64,000 bases of DNA from an uncultured Halomonas sp. (GCF_947500835.1 NZ_CANMTQ010000003.1:328989-392988); one strand, 5' to 3'. Numbered from the stretch's first letter, positions 44,803-55,307 are shown. Program-made: numbers and translations. The notes: a model not told the origin generated them from the letters alone.

Positions 44803-44879
44803 GGCATATCCTGCTCAAGTGTATGCAACAATATAGGCAGTATAAAGAAAGCCATTCTGATTCGGCAGGGGAGTCCGAC

Positions 44880-45428
44880 ATGCGAATCGAGGCAAACTGG
44901 CTGCAGAGCGCCAGGCGCGTTGCGTCACCCAACTACAACGAGCGTCCCAACGACGAGATTTCAGCGCTGGTGCTGCACTCCATCAGCCTGCCTCCAGGGC
45001 ACTTCGGCGGCAACGCCATTGAAAAGCTATTTACCAATTCCCTTGATCTTTCGGCACATTCCTACTTTGCTAATCTCAAAGGCCTGAAGGTTTCGGCGCA
45101 TCTGCTGATTCGTCGAGATGGGGAGTTGGTGCAGTTCGTGCCCTTCGACAAACGTGCCTGGCACGCAGGACGGTCCTGTTGGCACGATGGTCATCAACAA
45201 CGCCGCGGGCTCAATGACTTCAGCATCGGCATCGAGTTGGAAGGTGATGAAATTCATCCCTATGCGGAACGGCAGTATCGAAGTCTGAGCCAGGTGATCC
45301 AAGCATTGATGAGTGTTTATCCGGCTATTACGCAAAAGCGTATCACTAGCCATGAGCGGATAGCGCCGCTGCGCAAGAGTGACCCGGGCCCTGCCTTCGA
45401 CTGGCAGTACCTGTATCAGTTTGTGTAA
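44880..45428 (+). CDS. ampD: 1,6-anhydro-N-acetylmuramyl-L-alanine amidase AmpD
   Basis: AmpD is a cytosolic zinc amidase that recycles cell-wall muropeptides, and its loss derepresses AmpC beta-lactamase in some bacteria. The 182-residue protein has zinc-binding His in LVLHSISLPPG near residue 33, AWHAGRSCWHDG near residue 98, and the C-terminal SHERIAPLRKSDPGPAFDW segment with a further ligand. The ATG at 44880 is preferred, since the upstream open frame overlaps nadC's promoter region. Confidence 0.95.
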   Translation: MRIEANWLQSARRVASPNYNERPNDEISALVLHSISLPPGHFGGNAIEKLFTNSLDLSAHSYFANLKGLKVSAHLLIRRDGELVQFVPFDKRAWHAGRSCWHDGHQQRRGLNDFSIGIELEGDEIHPYAERQYRSLSQVIQALMSVYPAITQKRITSHERIAPLRKSDPGPAFDWQYLYQFV

Positions 45429-45741
45429 CAGACCCGAATGTCCTGTAGTAGTACTACATGTGTGATAGAAGAGAGTGAAAAAGGCGGACCATTATTTTCA
45501 AGTCGTTAATGTTGCTATGCAATATGGTTTGTGGAAACTGTTTTCATGCTTGTTTCAATTGGCAGCAGGAGCGGTTTCCGGTATCTTCCTGACCCACATC
45601 CATGTATTTATGGTGTGCGTTTGTAAATAAATTACACGGTTTCTCGGCGGCGTCTCGACGCAAGCGCCAAACCAAAATTACTGGCCCTTTCGGCACCGTG
45701 AAGGTCAGATTGACATCACATCGTGATTCGGAGAGACATCT
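45429..45741. promoter_or_regulatory. Leader and control region of aceE
   Basis: This 313-bp stretch holds no gene. A perfect palindrome TGTAGTAGTACTACA at 45445-45459 just after ampD looks like an operator for a dimeric repressor, possibly of GntR type. A second, smaller repeat ATCAC-ATC-GTGAT lies at 45715-45727, next to a TTGACA word and 15 bp before the aceE start. No PdhR-like site (ATTGGT/ACCAAT) was seen. Confidence 0.45.
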
Positions 45742-48426
45742 ATGAGTCTGGAGGCAAGAGAGGATCTCGATCCGGTCGAAACCAAGGAATGGTTGGATTC
45801 CCTGGAGTCGTTACTGGATCATGAAGGTGAAGAGCGTGCTCACTACGTGCTGAGTAGACTGGCCGATCGTCTGCGTCGTGATGGCGTGAAAGTGCCCTTT
45901 TCGGTGACGACCCCGCATCGCAATAGCATTCCCATTCATCGCGAGGCCCGCCTGCCTGGTGACATGTTCATGGAACGGCGCATTCGGTCGCTGATTCGCT
46001 GGAACATGGCGGCTCAGGTCATCCGTGCCAACAAGAAGCATCCCGGACTCGGCGGTCACCTGGCCAGCTACATGTCCAGCGCCACTCTCTACGAAGTAGG
46101 TTTCAACCACTTCTTTCGCGCGCCTCACGGCGATTTCAAGGGTGATCTGGTTTATATCCAGGGCCATAGCTCGCCGGGTATCTATGCCCGTTCCTTCCTT
46201 GAGGGGCGTCTCACCCAGGAGCAGATGGACAAGTTTCGTCAGGAAGTCGATGGCGATGGCCTGTCTTCCTATCCGCACCCCTGGCTGATGCCGAATTACT
46301 GGCAGTTTCCCACGGTTTCCATGGGACTCGGGCCGATCATGGCCATCTACCAAGCCCATGTCATGAAGTATCTGAACGCGCGCGATCTGAAGCCGATGCA
46401 AGATCGCAAGGTCTGGGCTTTCCTGGGTGACGGCGAGTGTGACGAGCCGGAATCCCTTGGTGCTCTGCACTTGGCCAGCCGTGAGAAGCTCGACAACCTG
46501 ATTTTCGTCGTCAACTGTAACCTGCAGCGCCTCGACGGTCCGGTCCGCGGCAACTCCCGCGTCATGGAAGAACTCGAAGGAATCTTCCGCGGTGCTGGCT
46601 GGAATGTCATCAAGGTAGTCTGGGGGCGGCTATGGGACCCCTTGTTCGAACAGGACAAGAAGGGTGTGCTGCAACAGCTCATGGACGAGACCGTCGATGG
46701 CGAGTACCAGAACTGCAAGGCCCAGGGTGGCGCCTATACTCGCGAGAATTTCTTCGGCAAGTATCCCGAGACCAAGGCTATGGTCGAGGATCTGAGCGAC
46801 GAGGATATCTGGCAGCTCAATCGCGGTGGGCACGACCCCCACAAGGTCTATGCGGCCTATCACGAGGCATTCAATAACGCCAACGGTCGTCCCACCGTGG
46901 TGCTGGCGCATACGGTCAAAGGCTATGGCATGGGCGGCGGCTCCGGCGAAGCCGATATGGAAGCCCACCAGATCAAGTCGATGGATACCGAGGCCCTGAA
47001 GGTCTTTCGCGATCGCTTCAGCATCCCCATCACCGACGAGCAGCTCGACAGCGGCGAGATGCCGTATTACAAGCCGGAGGATGACGCGCCGGAAATCAGA
47101 TACATGCATATGCGCCGCGAAGAGTTGGGCGGCTATCTGCCGGTGCGCGAGAACGATTTTGAGGCCATCGAGATTCCCGGTCTCGACGACAAGATGTTCT
47201 CCAGGCAAACCGAGGGCAGCGGAGATCGGGAAATCTCTACCACCATGGCCTTCGTGCGCATCCTGAACGGCCTGGTCAAGAACAAGACCTTCGGCAAGCA
47301 GGTAGTGCCCATCATTCCCGATGAAGCACGGACCTTTGGCATGGAGGGCATGTTCCGCCAGCTCGGTATCTACACCGCCGAGGGCCAGAAGTACGAGCCC
47401 ATGGATGCTGGCCAGATCATGTACTACCGCGAGGACAAGGCGGGGCAGATTCTCGAGGAGGGCATCACCGAGGCAGGCGCCATGTCCGCCTGGATCGCTG
47501 CCGCGACCTCCTATGCCAACCATTACCTGCCATTGCTGCCGTTCTATATCTACTATTCGATGTTCGGTTTTCAGCGCATCGGTGACCTGGCCTGGGCCGC
47601 GGGCGACATGCAGGCTCGGGGCTTCATGATGGGTGGCACCGCCGGACGTACCCCGCTCAATGGGGAAGGGCTGCAGCATCAGGATGGCCACAGCCACATT
47701 CTGGCATCGACCATCCCCAACTGCCGCAGCTATGACCCGGCCTACGGCCATGAACTGGCGGTGATTATTCAGGATGGCCTGAAGCGGATGTTTCAGGATA
47801 AGGAAAACTGCTTCTATTACATCACCCTGATGAACGAGAACTACCCGCATCCCGCGATGCAGGAGGGAACCGAGCAGGACATCATCAAGGGCATGTACCT
47901 GCTGCGCGAAGTGGCGGGCAAGAAGGGCAAGGGCCATGTGCAGTTGCTGGGCTCCGGCACTATCCTTCGCGAGGTCGAAGCTGCCGCCGAGATCCTCAAG
48001 GAGGAGTATGGGATCGGCTCTGATGTCTGGAGTGTGACCAGCTTCAACGAACTGCGCCGTGAGGCGCTCGAGGTCGATCGCCAGGCCTTCCTCAAGCCCG
48101 AGGACGAACCGGGCAAGCCGCATGTCACCCAGTGTCTCGAAGGGCGCAAGGGGCCGGTTATCGCCTCCACGGATTACATGAAGCTGTTTTCCGATCAGGT
48201 GCGCGCCTGGGTGCCCACGGACTATCATGTGCTCGGTACCGATGGCTATGGCCGTTCCGATACCCGTGAAAAGCTGCGTTACTTCTTCGAAGTCGATCGC
48301 TATTTTGTCACCGTGGCGGCGCTAAAGGCTCTGGCCGACCGTGGCGAGATCGAGCGCAAGGTTGTCGCGGATGCTCTCAAGAAGTATGGCATCGATCCAA
48401 ACAAGCCCAACCCGTTGGTCTCGTGA
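45742..48426 (+). CDS. aceE: Pyruvate dehydrogenase E1 component (homodimeric)
   Basis: AceE is the thiamine-diphosphate-dependent E1 of the pyruvate dehydrogenase complex, which makes acetyl-CoA from pyruvate. The 894-residue protein is of the single-chain type, with GGHLASYMSSATLYEVGFNH near residue 100, the ThDP motif FLGDGECDEPES near residue 229, and a C-terminal transketolase-like domain. It is followed by aceF after 111 bp. No lpd gene for E3 is in the window. Confidence 0.97.
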   Translation: MSLEAREDLDPVETKEWLDSLESLLDHEGEERAHYVLSRLADRLRRDGVKVPFSVTTPHRNSIPIHREARLPGDMFMERRIRSLIRWNMAAQVIRANKKHPGLGGHLASYMSSATLYEVGFNHFFRAPHGDFKGDLVYIQGHSSPGIYARSFLEGRLTQEQMDKFRQEVDGDGLSSYPHPWLMPNYWQFPTVSMGLGPIMAIYQAHVMKYLNARDLKPMQDRKVWAFLGDGECDEPESLGALHLASREKLDNLIFVVNCNLQRLDGPVRGNSRVMEELEGIFRGAGWNVIKVVWGRLWDPLFEQDKKGVLQQLMDETVDGEYQNCKAQGGAYTRENFFGKYPETKAMVEDLSDEDIWQLNRGGHDPHKVYAAYHEAFNNANGRPTVVLAHTVKGYGMGGGSGEADMEAHQIKSMDTEALKVFRDRFSIPITDEQLDSGEMPYYKPEDDAPEIRYMHMRREELGGYLPVRENDFEAIEIPGLDDKMFSRQTEGSGDREISTTMAFVRILNGLVKNKTFGKQVVPIIPDEARTFGMEGMFRQLGIYTAEGQKYEPMDAGQIMYYREDKAGQILEEGITEAGAMSAWIAAATSYANHYLPLLPFYIYYSMFGFQRIGDLAWAAGDMQARGFMMGGTAGRTPLNGEGLQHQDGHSHILASTIPNCRSYDPAYGHELAVIIQDGLKRMFQDKENCFYYITLMNENYPHPAMQEGTEQDIIKGMYLLREVAGKKGKGHVQLLGSGTILREVEAAAEILKEEYGIGSDVWSVTSFNELRREALEVDRQAFLKPEDEPGKPHVTQCLEGRKGPVIASTDYMKLFSDQVRAWVPTDYHVLGTDGYGRSDTREKLRYFFEVDRYFVTVAALKALADRGEIERKVVADALKKYGIDPNKPNPLVS

Positions 48427-48537
48427 GGAGGCAGTGAGCATCCTGGTCGGATCGGGCTACGCTAAAAAGGAAGATGGCCCGATCCTTCCATAGAGGATTT
48501 GCACCAACGGTGAGCACGATTAGAAAGGAGCGCGACC

Positions 48538-50643
48538 TTGAGTAGCGAAATCATAAAAGTTCCCGACATTGGCGACAGCTCCGATGTCGAAATCATCGAA
48601 ATTGCGGTGTCTGAAGGCGATGTGATCGAGCCCGAAGACACCATGATCACTCTGGAATCCGACAAGGCCAGCATGGATGTGCCGGCGCCCAAGGGCGGCA
48701 AGGTCGTCAAGGTACTGGTCAAGGAGGGCGATACCGTTTCCGAAGGCGACGATATCCTCGAGCTCGAAGCCGAAGGCTCGGGTGACGACGATGCCGACGA
48801 GGAGAAGGATTCCGAGCAGACCGACGAAGAGCCGTCCGGCGAGCCTGACATTGAGCAGGAGCCAAAAGCGGACGATTCCGGTCGCAAAGACGACGATCAA
48901 CCGGCCAAGAAAAAGTCCTCCGGCGGCGGTAAGCGTACCGTCGAGGTCAAGGTGCCGGACATTGGCGACAGCACCGATGTCGAAATCATCGAGATCGCGG
49001 TGTCCGAGGGCGACGAGGTCAGTGAAGAAGACCCGCTGATCACCCTGGAGTCCGACAAGGCTTCCATGGATGTGCCAAGCCCTTACACCGGCAAACTTGT
49101 GTCCCTGGCGATCAAGGAAGGCGACAAGGTCTCGGAAGGTGATGTCATCGGCACCATGGAGATCGCTGGCGAGGGTGATGACGGTGACGACGAGCAGGAC
49201 GAGGCTGAAGAAGAAGCCCCACCGTCATCAGCTGACAGCGGTGACGATTCTTCTCAAGAGTCTTCCGAAGAAGACGAAGACGATGATGAAGATACCGGCG
49301 AATCGACGCGCAAGGAGATTCGCGTACCGGATCTCAGCGGCAGCGATAATGTACCCATCATTGAAATGGCCGTCGCCGAAGGCGATGAGGTGGATAAGGA
49401 AGACCCGCTGATCACTCTGGAGTCCGACAAGGCTTCCATGGACGTGCCCAGTCCCTACAAGGGCAAGCTGGTCGAGCTGTCCGTGAAGGAAGGCGATACG
49501 GTCTCCGAAGGCGACTTGATCGGCTACATGGAAGTGGCCTCCGAGGGCAAGCAAGACAAGTCGAAGAAGGACAAGTCCAAGCAGGACAAACAGAAGAAGG
49601 CCGAGCAGTCCGAGCAGAAGACGGCCAAATCCGACAAATCCTCGGAGCAGAAGCAGACCCAGAAGACCGGGGCTACATCCAAGCAGTCTCAGGCGGACGA
49701 TCAAAAGCCCCGGGATGGCAAGCTGGTCCATGCCGGACCGGCGGTGCGTATGCTGGCAAGGGAACTGGGTGTCGATCTGGCCAGGGTCAAACCTAGCGGC
49801 CCCAAGGACCGGGTGCTCAAGGAGGACGTTCAAGCCTTCGTCAAGCAGGCAATGAAAGGGCAAGGCGAGGCTGCGGCATCGGGTGCAGCAGCGCCCTCTG
49901 GTGGCGCGGGTATCCCTCAGGTGCCGGCAGTCGATTTCAGCCAGTTTGGTGAAGTCGAAGAACAGCCGATGGGCCGCTTGCTCAAGTTGGGCGCGGACAA
50001 TCTGCATCGCAGCTGGCTGAACGTGCCTCACGTGACCCAGTTCGACAAGGCGGACATTACCGAGCTTGAAGCGTTCCGCAAGTCGATGAAGGCGGAAGCC
50101 GAGGCTCAGGGCGCAAAGCTCACGCCACTGCCGTTCCTGATCAAGGCCTGCGCCTTTGCGCTGCGCCAGTATCCTCAGTTCAACGTCAGCCTGCACCCGG
50201 ACGGCGACAAGATAATCCAGAAGAAGTACGTGCATATCGCGGTGGCCGTGGATACGCCGAACGGTCTGATGGTGCCGGTGATTCGTGATGCGGACAAGAA
50301 GTCGCTGATCGACCTGGCCAAGGAATCCGTGGAGCTTGCCAAGAAGGCGCAGTCCAAGAAGCTCAAGCGTGAGGAGATGCAGGGCGCCTGCTTCACCATC
50401 TCCAGCCTGGGATCGATTGGCGGCAATGCGTTTACACCCATCGTCAATACACCAGAAGTCGCCATCCTGGGGGTTTCCAAGTCTCAGATGGAGCCGGTGT
50501 GGAACGGGCAGGAATTCGTTCCACGATTGATGATGCCGCTATGCTTGTCCTACGATCATCGCGCCGTCAACGGCGCAGATGCGGCGCGTTTCACTGCGTT
50601 ACTGGGACAGTTGCTGAGCGATATCCGGCGTCTGCTGCTGTAA
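48538..50643 (+). CDS. aceF: Pyruvate dehydrogenase E2, dihydrolipoyllysine acetyltransferase with three lipoyl domains
   Basis: AceF is the core of the pyruvate dehydrogenase complex. The 701-residue protein starts at TTG 48538, eight bases after AAAGGAG. It has three lipoyl domains with lipoyl-lysine in ESDKASMD near residues 43, 173 and 297, joined by very acidic linkers. A Lys/Gln-rich linker leads to a peripheral subunit-binding domain (about 398-434), and the catalytic acetyltransferase domain (from about 465) ends with the HRAVNGAD motif near residue 674. Three lipoyl domains is the E. coli arrangement, and acidity fits a halophile. Confidence 0.96.
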   Translation: MSSEIIKVPDIGDSSDVEIIEIAVSEGDVIEPEDTMITLESDKASMDVPAPKGGKVVKVLVKEGDTVSEGDDILELEAEGSGDDDADEEKDSEQTDEEPSGEPDIEQEPKADDSGRKDDDQPAKKKSSGGGKRTVEVKVPDIGDSTDVEIIEIAVSEGDEVSEEDPLITLESDKASMDVPSPYTGKLVSLAIKEGDKVSEGDVIGTMEIAGEGDDGDDEQDEAEEEAPPSSADSGDDSSQESSEEDEDDDEDTGESTRKEIRVPDLSGSDNVPIIEMAVAEGDEVDKEDPLITLESDKASMDVPSPYKGKLVELSVKEGDTVSEGDLIGYMEVASEGKQDKSKKDKSKQDKQKKAEQSEQKTAKSDKSSEQKQTQKTGATSKQSQADDQKPRDGKLVHAGPAVRMLARELGVDLARVKPSGPKDRVLKEDVQAFVKQAMKGQGEAAASGAAAPSGGAGIPQVPAVDFSQFGEVEEQPMGRLLKLGADNLHRSWLNVPHVTQFDKADITELEAFRKSMKAEAEAQGAKLTPLPFLIKACAFALRQYPQFNVSLHPDGDKIIQKKYVHIAVAVDTPNGLMVPVIRDADKKSLIDLAKESVELAKKAQSKKLKREEMQGACFTISSLGSIGGNAFTPIVNTPEVAILGVSKSQMEPVWNGQEFVPRLMMPLCLSYDHRAVNGADAARFTALLGQLLSDIRRLLL

Positions 50644-50661
50644 GTTCAAGCAATGCCGATC

Positions 50662-50690
50662 AAGGCGGCCTTTCGAGGCCGCCTTTTTTA
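50662..50690 (+). terminator. Intrinsic terminator of aceF
   Basis: A perfect 9-bp stem (AAGGCGGCC with GGCCGCCTT), a 6-base loop and a run of T follow 18 bp after the aceF stop. Confidence 0.88.
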
Positions 50691-50836
50691 TGCCGGCGTT
50701 CGACATGCGCCTGTTCCGGCCAGACCAAAGTGTTAATGGCAGGGGCTGTGAGGGACGCTACAGTAAGTAACATGGGCTGTCCTGCGACGATAGTGTGCTT
50801 GTCTGGACGTCCGGGCCCACGTATTGTCGGATGTAA

Positions 50837-51543
<707 letters not shown>

Positions 51544-51563
51544 CTCTGGTAGGGTGTTGATGT

Positions 51564-51591
51564 ACCGGCCCGGGGATTACCCCGGGCCGGT
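51564..51591 (+). terminator. GC-rich hairpin after adk
   Basis: A perfect 12-bp stem (ACCGGCCCGGGG and its complement) with a 4-base loop lies 20 bp after the adk stop. The 3' flank is GCGTTTG, so the T-run is weak, but the stem is very strong. Confidence 0.6.
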
Positions 51592-51630
51592 GCGTTTGAC
51601 GAGCTGGGTTTTGCCGCATCGACGTTAGTC

Positions 51631-51637
51631 GTATAAT
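51631..51637 (+). promoter_or_regulatory. Candidate -10 box of tsaB
   Basis: A TATAAT box lies about 30 bp before the tsaB start, with a TTTTGC/TTGCCG stretch 15-17 bases upstream that could act as a weak -35 box. Confidence 0.45.
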
Positions 51638-51666
51638 GCGCGCTCAATTCTCGATGGTGAATGCCC

Positions 51667-52353
51667 ATGGCAACGTTGCTGGCCCTGGATGCCTCCTCGA
51701 GCGCTTGCTCCTGTGCAGTATGGCGTGACGGTGAGGTTTTCTCTCGATTTGAGCTGGCGCCACGGGAACATACTCGCCGGCTGATGCCAATGATCGATGA
51801 TGTTCTGGCTGAAGCACAGGCATCTCTCACCGACCTCGATGCACTAGCCTATGGTCAAGGGCCGGGCTCATTCACTGGCCTGCGTATCGCCGCCGGTGTG
51901 GCTCAAGGCCTTTCCTTCGCTCTTGAACGTCCACTGATTGGCGTCTCGACGCTTGCGGCGCTGGCGCTGGCGGTTCATCGGCGTTATCACCTGCGCCATG
52001 TCATTCCCGCCCTTGATGCTCGCATGAACGAGATCTATGTGGGGGCCTACCATTGTCGGGATGGTACCGTGACCCCGGTGATGGACGATATGGTCTTGGC
52101 GCCTCGATCACTGCGGCTACCCATTGCGAATCAAGACATCGACTGGTGTGGCGTTGGCTCAGGCTGGGGTTTATGGGAAGACATGCCGGTAGAGATCAAG
52201 ATCGGAATCAATCAGCGCTTTGTCGACCCACAACCTGACGCCGCTGATATGGTGCGACTGGCAGCAACGGCCTTCGATGCCCAGGAAGCTCGCCCGGCCC
52301 ATGAGGTGATACCGATTTATTTGCGGAATCAAGTCGCTTCCAAGCGCGGCTAA
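51667..52353 (+). CDS. tsaB: tRNA threonylcarbamoyladenosine biosynthesis protein TsaB
   Basis: TsaB (YeaZ) is the scaffold partner of TsaD in making t6A37 of tRNA. The 228-residue protein has the ASKHA fold with LALDASSSACSCAVW at the start and GQGPGSFTGLRIAAGVAQGL near residue 64. I chose ATG 51667, which gives MATLLALD and follows GGTGA, though 51661 is also possible. It lies between adk and uppP. Confidence 0.95.
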   Translation: MATLLALDASSSACSCAVWRDGEVFSRFELAPREHTRRLMPMIDDVLAEAQASLTDLDALAYGQGPGSFTGLRIAAGVAQGLSFALERPLIGVSTLAALALAVHRRYHLRHVIPALDARMNEIYVGAYHCRDGTVTPVMDDMVLAPRSLRLPIANQDIDWCGVGSGWGLWEDMPVEIKIGINQRFVDPQPDAADMVRLAATAFDAQEARPAHEVIPIYLRNQVASKRG

Positions 52354-52388
52354 TACCAGTACATTTTAAAATATAACGGGACGTATCG

Positions 52389-53204
52389 ATGGATTGGCTA
52401 CAGCTTGTGGCGCTGGCCCTCATTCAAGGGCTGACTGAATTTCTACCCATTTCCTCCTCGGCGCATCTAATCTTGCCTTCCCAGATTCTGGGTTGGCCCG
52501 ACCAAGGGCTCGCTTTCGATGTCGCCGTTCATGTCGGTACTCTGGCGGCGGTAATAATGGCGTTCCGGCATGAGGTAATCGATATCCTCAAGAGCTGGTT
52601 TGGCCAGTTTGCAGGCTCCGGATCACTGGTATCCCGCCAGTCCGAGGCGAGTCGGCTGGGCTGGATGATACTGTTGGCAACGCTGCCCGCGGTGATCGCC
52701 GGAGCGCTGTTCAACGATCTAATCGAAACATCGCTGCGCTCTTCCTTGGTCATTGCCATCACTACCCTGGCTTTCGGCCTGCTGCTCTGGTGGGCGGATG
52801 TACGGGGAGCGCGCAATCGCGACCTGCTCAGCCTTACTTTCAAGGCGGCGCTGATCATCGGGTTGTTTCAGGTGCTGGCGCTGATTCCCGGCACCTCACG
52901 TTCAGGGATTACCATCACCGCGGCATTGCTGCTGGGCTTTGATCGTTTGAGCTCGGCGCGCTTCTCTTTTCTACTCTCGATTCCACTGATTCTTGCTGCG
53001 GGTACGCTTAAAGGGGTGGAACTTGTTCAGATAGGCACTGATGCAGACATCAACGACGTGCTGATAGGCGCCACTCTTTCTTTCGTTGCCGCACTGGTGT
53101 GCATCAAGCTGTTTCTTGCCGCTCTTGATCGCATCGGTATGCTGCCCTTCGTGATCTATCGTCTGATACTGGGAATAATACTACTGCTACTTTGGGTGGC
53201 ATGA
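52389..53204 (+). CDS. uppP: Undecaprenyl-diphosphatase UppP (BacA)
   Basis: UppP recycles the undecaprenyl carrier for cell-wall synthesis and gives bacitracin resistance when overproduced. The 271-residue membrane protein has QGLTEFLPISSSAHLILP near residue 14 and PGTSRSGITITAALLLGF near residue 170, the two motifs that form the active site. The stop overlaps the rsmJ start by 4 bp. Confidence 0.96.
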   Translation: MDWLQLVALALIQGLTEFLPISSSAHLILPSQILGWPDQGLAFDVAVHVGTLAAVIMAFRHEVIDILKSWFGQFAGSGSLVSRQSEASRLGWMILLATLPAVIAGALFNDLIETSLRSSLVIAITTLAFGLLLWWADVRGARNRDLLSLTFKAALIIGLFQVLALIPGTSRSGITITAALLLGFDRLSSARFSFLLSIPLILAAGTLKGVELVQIGTDADINDVLIGATLSFVAALVCIKLFLAALDRIGMLPFVIYRLILGIILLLLWVA

Positions 53205-53965
53205 GCGCTGGCGCTGTAGCAGTAGGTGAAGCGCTACTAGGGCTGGCCGAACGGTTGAACCTGCCCTGGGTGCCAATACGCCCTTTGCAAGGATTGGCAC
53301 TGATCGCCACGGATCAGGGGTTGGCGCTTGCTGGTCCCCCGGAGGACTATGGCAAACCGCTAGTCGCGGATTTTATCCTGGGTAAAACGGATCATCGGCG
53401 TCGCTTCGGTGGTGGTCGTGGGCAGCTCATTGCAAAGGCCTGTGGGCTTGGCAAGGGAGTCACGCCGCGCATTGTCGATGCGACTGCGGGGCTTGGGCGG
53501 GATGCCTTCGTGCTGGCGGGTCTTGGCGCCGAAGTGCTGATGGTCGAACGATCGCCGGCCATCTTTGCACTACTCGAGGATGCGCTGGATCGCGCCAGAA
53601 GCGACGATGAAGTTCAATCCATCGTGGCGCGGCTGCGGCTAGTCCATGCGGATTCGGGCAGGGAGCTTACCCAGGTGGTGTCCGAGGCGGGCTTCGATCC
53701 TCAGGTCGTGCATCTCGATCCCATGTTTCCTCATCGCAGCAAATCTGCTCTGGTAAAGAAGGAGATGCGTCTATTCCGCGCCTTGGTGGGTGATGATGAC
53801 GATGCATCGCAATTGCTCGAGGCTGCTCTGGAGGTGGCGACCCATCGGGTAGTGGTCAAGCGCCCGCGACAGGCGCCGCCCATTGCCGGGCCAAAGCCCG
53901 CCCACGTCATCGAAGGCAAGACCAGCCGCTACGATCTCTATGTGCATCGCACACTCAAGACCTGA
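53201..53965 (+). CDS. rsmJ: 16S rRNA (guanine1516-N2)-methyltransferase
   Basis: RsmJ (YhiQ) methylates G1516 of 16S rRNA with SAM. The 254-residue protein has the SAM-binding DATAGLGRDAFVLAGLG near residue 102 and the family motif LDPMFPHRSKSALVKKEMR near residue 173. The ATG at 53201 overlaps the uppP stop (ATGA), which indicates translational coupling. Confidence 0.93.
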   Translation: MSAGAVAVGEALLGLAERLNLPWVPIRPLQGLALIATDQGLALAGPPEDYGKPLVADFILGKTDHRRRFGGGRGQLIAKACGLGKGVTPRIVDATAGLGRDAFVLAGLGAEVLMVERSPAIFALLEDALDRARSDDEVQSIVARLRLVHADSGRELTQVVSEAGFDPQVVHLDPMFPHRSKSALVKKEMRLFRALVGDDDDASQLLEAALEVATHRVVVKRPRQAPPIAGPKPAHVIEGKTSRYDLYVHRTLKT

Positions 53966-54105
53966 CATTGGATGGTAGTCGCCGGCCAGGTAAAGATAAG
54001 CGGAGGTCGGGCGATAATGATGTTCATCGACATTTAATTCGTGCGTGGTACTTGAGACGCTCTGTCAGGCAGAGTCACAGAGCAATATACCGATGAGAAA
54101 AGGCG

Positions 54106-55263
54106 ATGCGAAACAAGAAGCGGCGTAGCGCCTGGCAAGACGGCAATCATTTTACGCTGTTACCCGGGAGCCGACGTTACCTACCGGCCATGCAGTCGGC
54201 GATCGAATGCGCACGCGAGTCGATCCTGCTCGAACTTTATCTGATGGAGTCCGGGCGTTTGACCCGGCGAGTTATTGATGCCCTGAACCGAGCGGCGCTG
54301 CGCGGTGTCAGCGTATGCTTGATGCTAGATGGTTTCGGTGCCATGCAGTTGAAAGAACAGGACCGCCAACGCCTGCGGGACGCCGGAGTGACGTTACGCT
54401 TTTTCAATCCCCTTGCCTGGCGGGGCCTGAGTCAGAATCTGACCCGAGATCATCGCAAGCTGTTGGTGATTGATGGGCAGTTGGCATTTACCGGCGGATT
54501 TGGCGCCACGGACGAATTTCTCGAGACCTGGTTCGAGATCGCGGTACGCATCGAGGGGCCGGTCGTCAATGACTGGGTCAAGCTGTTTCTGTATCTGTGG
54601 AATTCTTCGCTTACTCGCGGCGAAGCAAGAAACCATTCGACACGTCGTTTGAATACCCAACGAATCAGGCAGGATGCTACGAAAACGCCACCTGTCGCTG
54701 AGCCCGGGATGCGCGGAAGAGTAGTATGGGGGCAGGGCTATCGTTACCAGGCAATTCGCTTCTCACTGCAGCATCAGATTGCTCACGCTCGGCAGCGCAT
54801 CTGGATATGTACACCCTATTTCGTACCTACCCTGAGTCTGCGGCGACGCCTGGCCCGGGCGGCCCGGCGGGGTGTTGACGTACGCCTCTTGCTGCCCGGC
54901 GAAAGCCACGACCATCCTGGCGTGCGTTATGCGGGTCAGCGTTTTTATGGTCGGTTATTGCGTGCCGGTGTCAGGATCTTCGAACATCAACCGATGTTCA
55001 TTCATGCCAAGTTCTCTCTGGTGGATGAATGGGTTAGCGTAGGCTCCTGCAATTTTGATCACTGGAGCCTGCAATGGAACCTCGAGGCCAATCAGGAAAT
55101 ACAGGATGCAGGCTTCGCTAGTCAGATCGCGACCCTCTTCGAGCAACGCTTTGCCCGCAGCCATGAAATCCTGCCACAGCAGTGGAAGCGTCGCTCCTGG
55201 TGGCAGCGCATCCGTGAGGGCGTGTATGGGACCTTGGATGCCTGGGCCACCCGACTGCGCTAG
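54106..55263 (+). CDS. Phospholipase D-like protein, probable cardiolipin synthase (ClsB type)
   Basis: This 385-residue protein has two HKD motifs of the PLD superfamily: HRKLLVID near residue 118 with the FTGGFG follow-up, and HAKFSLVD near residue 301 with VGSCNFD. Basic residues are common, and no clear membrane helix is at the N terminus, as in ClsB. It probably makes cardiolipin or transfers phosphatidyl groups. A non-lipid PLD role cannot be excluded. The 140-bp region upstream shows no clear gene. Confidence 0.87.
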   Translation: MRNKKRRSAWQDGNHFTLLPGSRRYLPAMQSAIECARESILLELYLMESGRLTRRVIDALNRAALRGVSVCLMLDGFGAMQLKEQDRQRLRDAGVTLRFFNPLAWRGLSQNLTRDHRKLLVIDGQLAFTGGFGATDEFLETWFEIAVRIEGPVVNDWVKLFLYLWNSSLTRGEARNHSTRRLNTQRIRQDATKTPPVAEPGMRGRVVWGQGYRYQAIRFSLQHQIAHARQRIWICTPYFVPTLSLRRRLARAARRGVDVRLLLPGESHDHPGVRYAGQRFYGRLLRAGVRIFEHQPMFIHAKFSLVDEWVSVGSCNFDHWSLQWNLEANQEIQDAGFASQIATLFEQRFARSHEILPQQWKRRSWWQRIREGVYGTLDAWATRLR

Positions 55264-55307
55264 ACGTCGCTCGCTGACTTTTCAGACGAATCCTAGGCTA
55301 GCGGATT

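Noticed and set aside
46630..48228. Long minus-strand open frame (532 codons) opposite aceE
   Set aside because: It is a GC-rich shadow of the aceE coding frame with no domain-like features. The same holds for the long antisense frames opposite aceF, valS, acs and the permease gene.
48640..49460. Three similar DNA blocks within aceF
   Set aside because: They encode the three homologous lipoyl domains and are not a separate repeat element or CRISPR.
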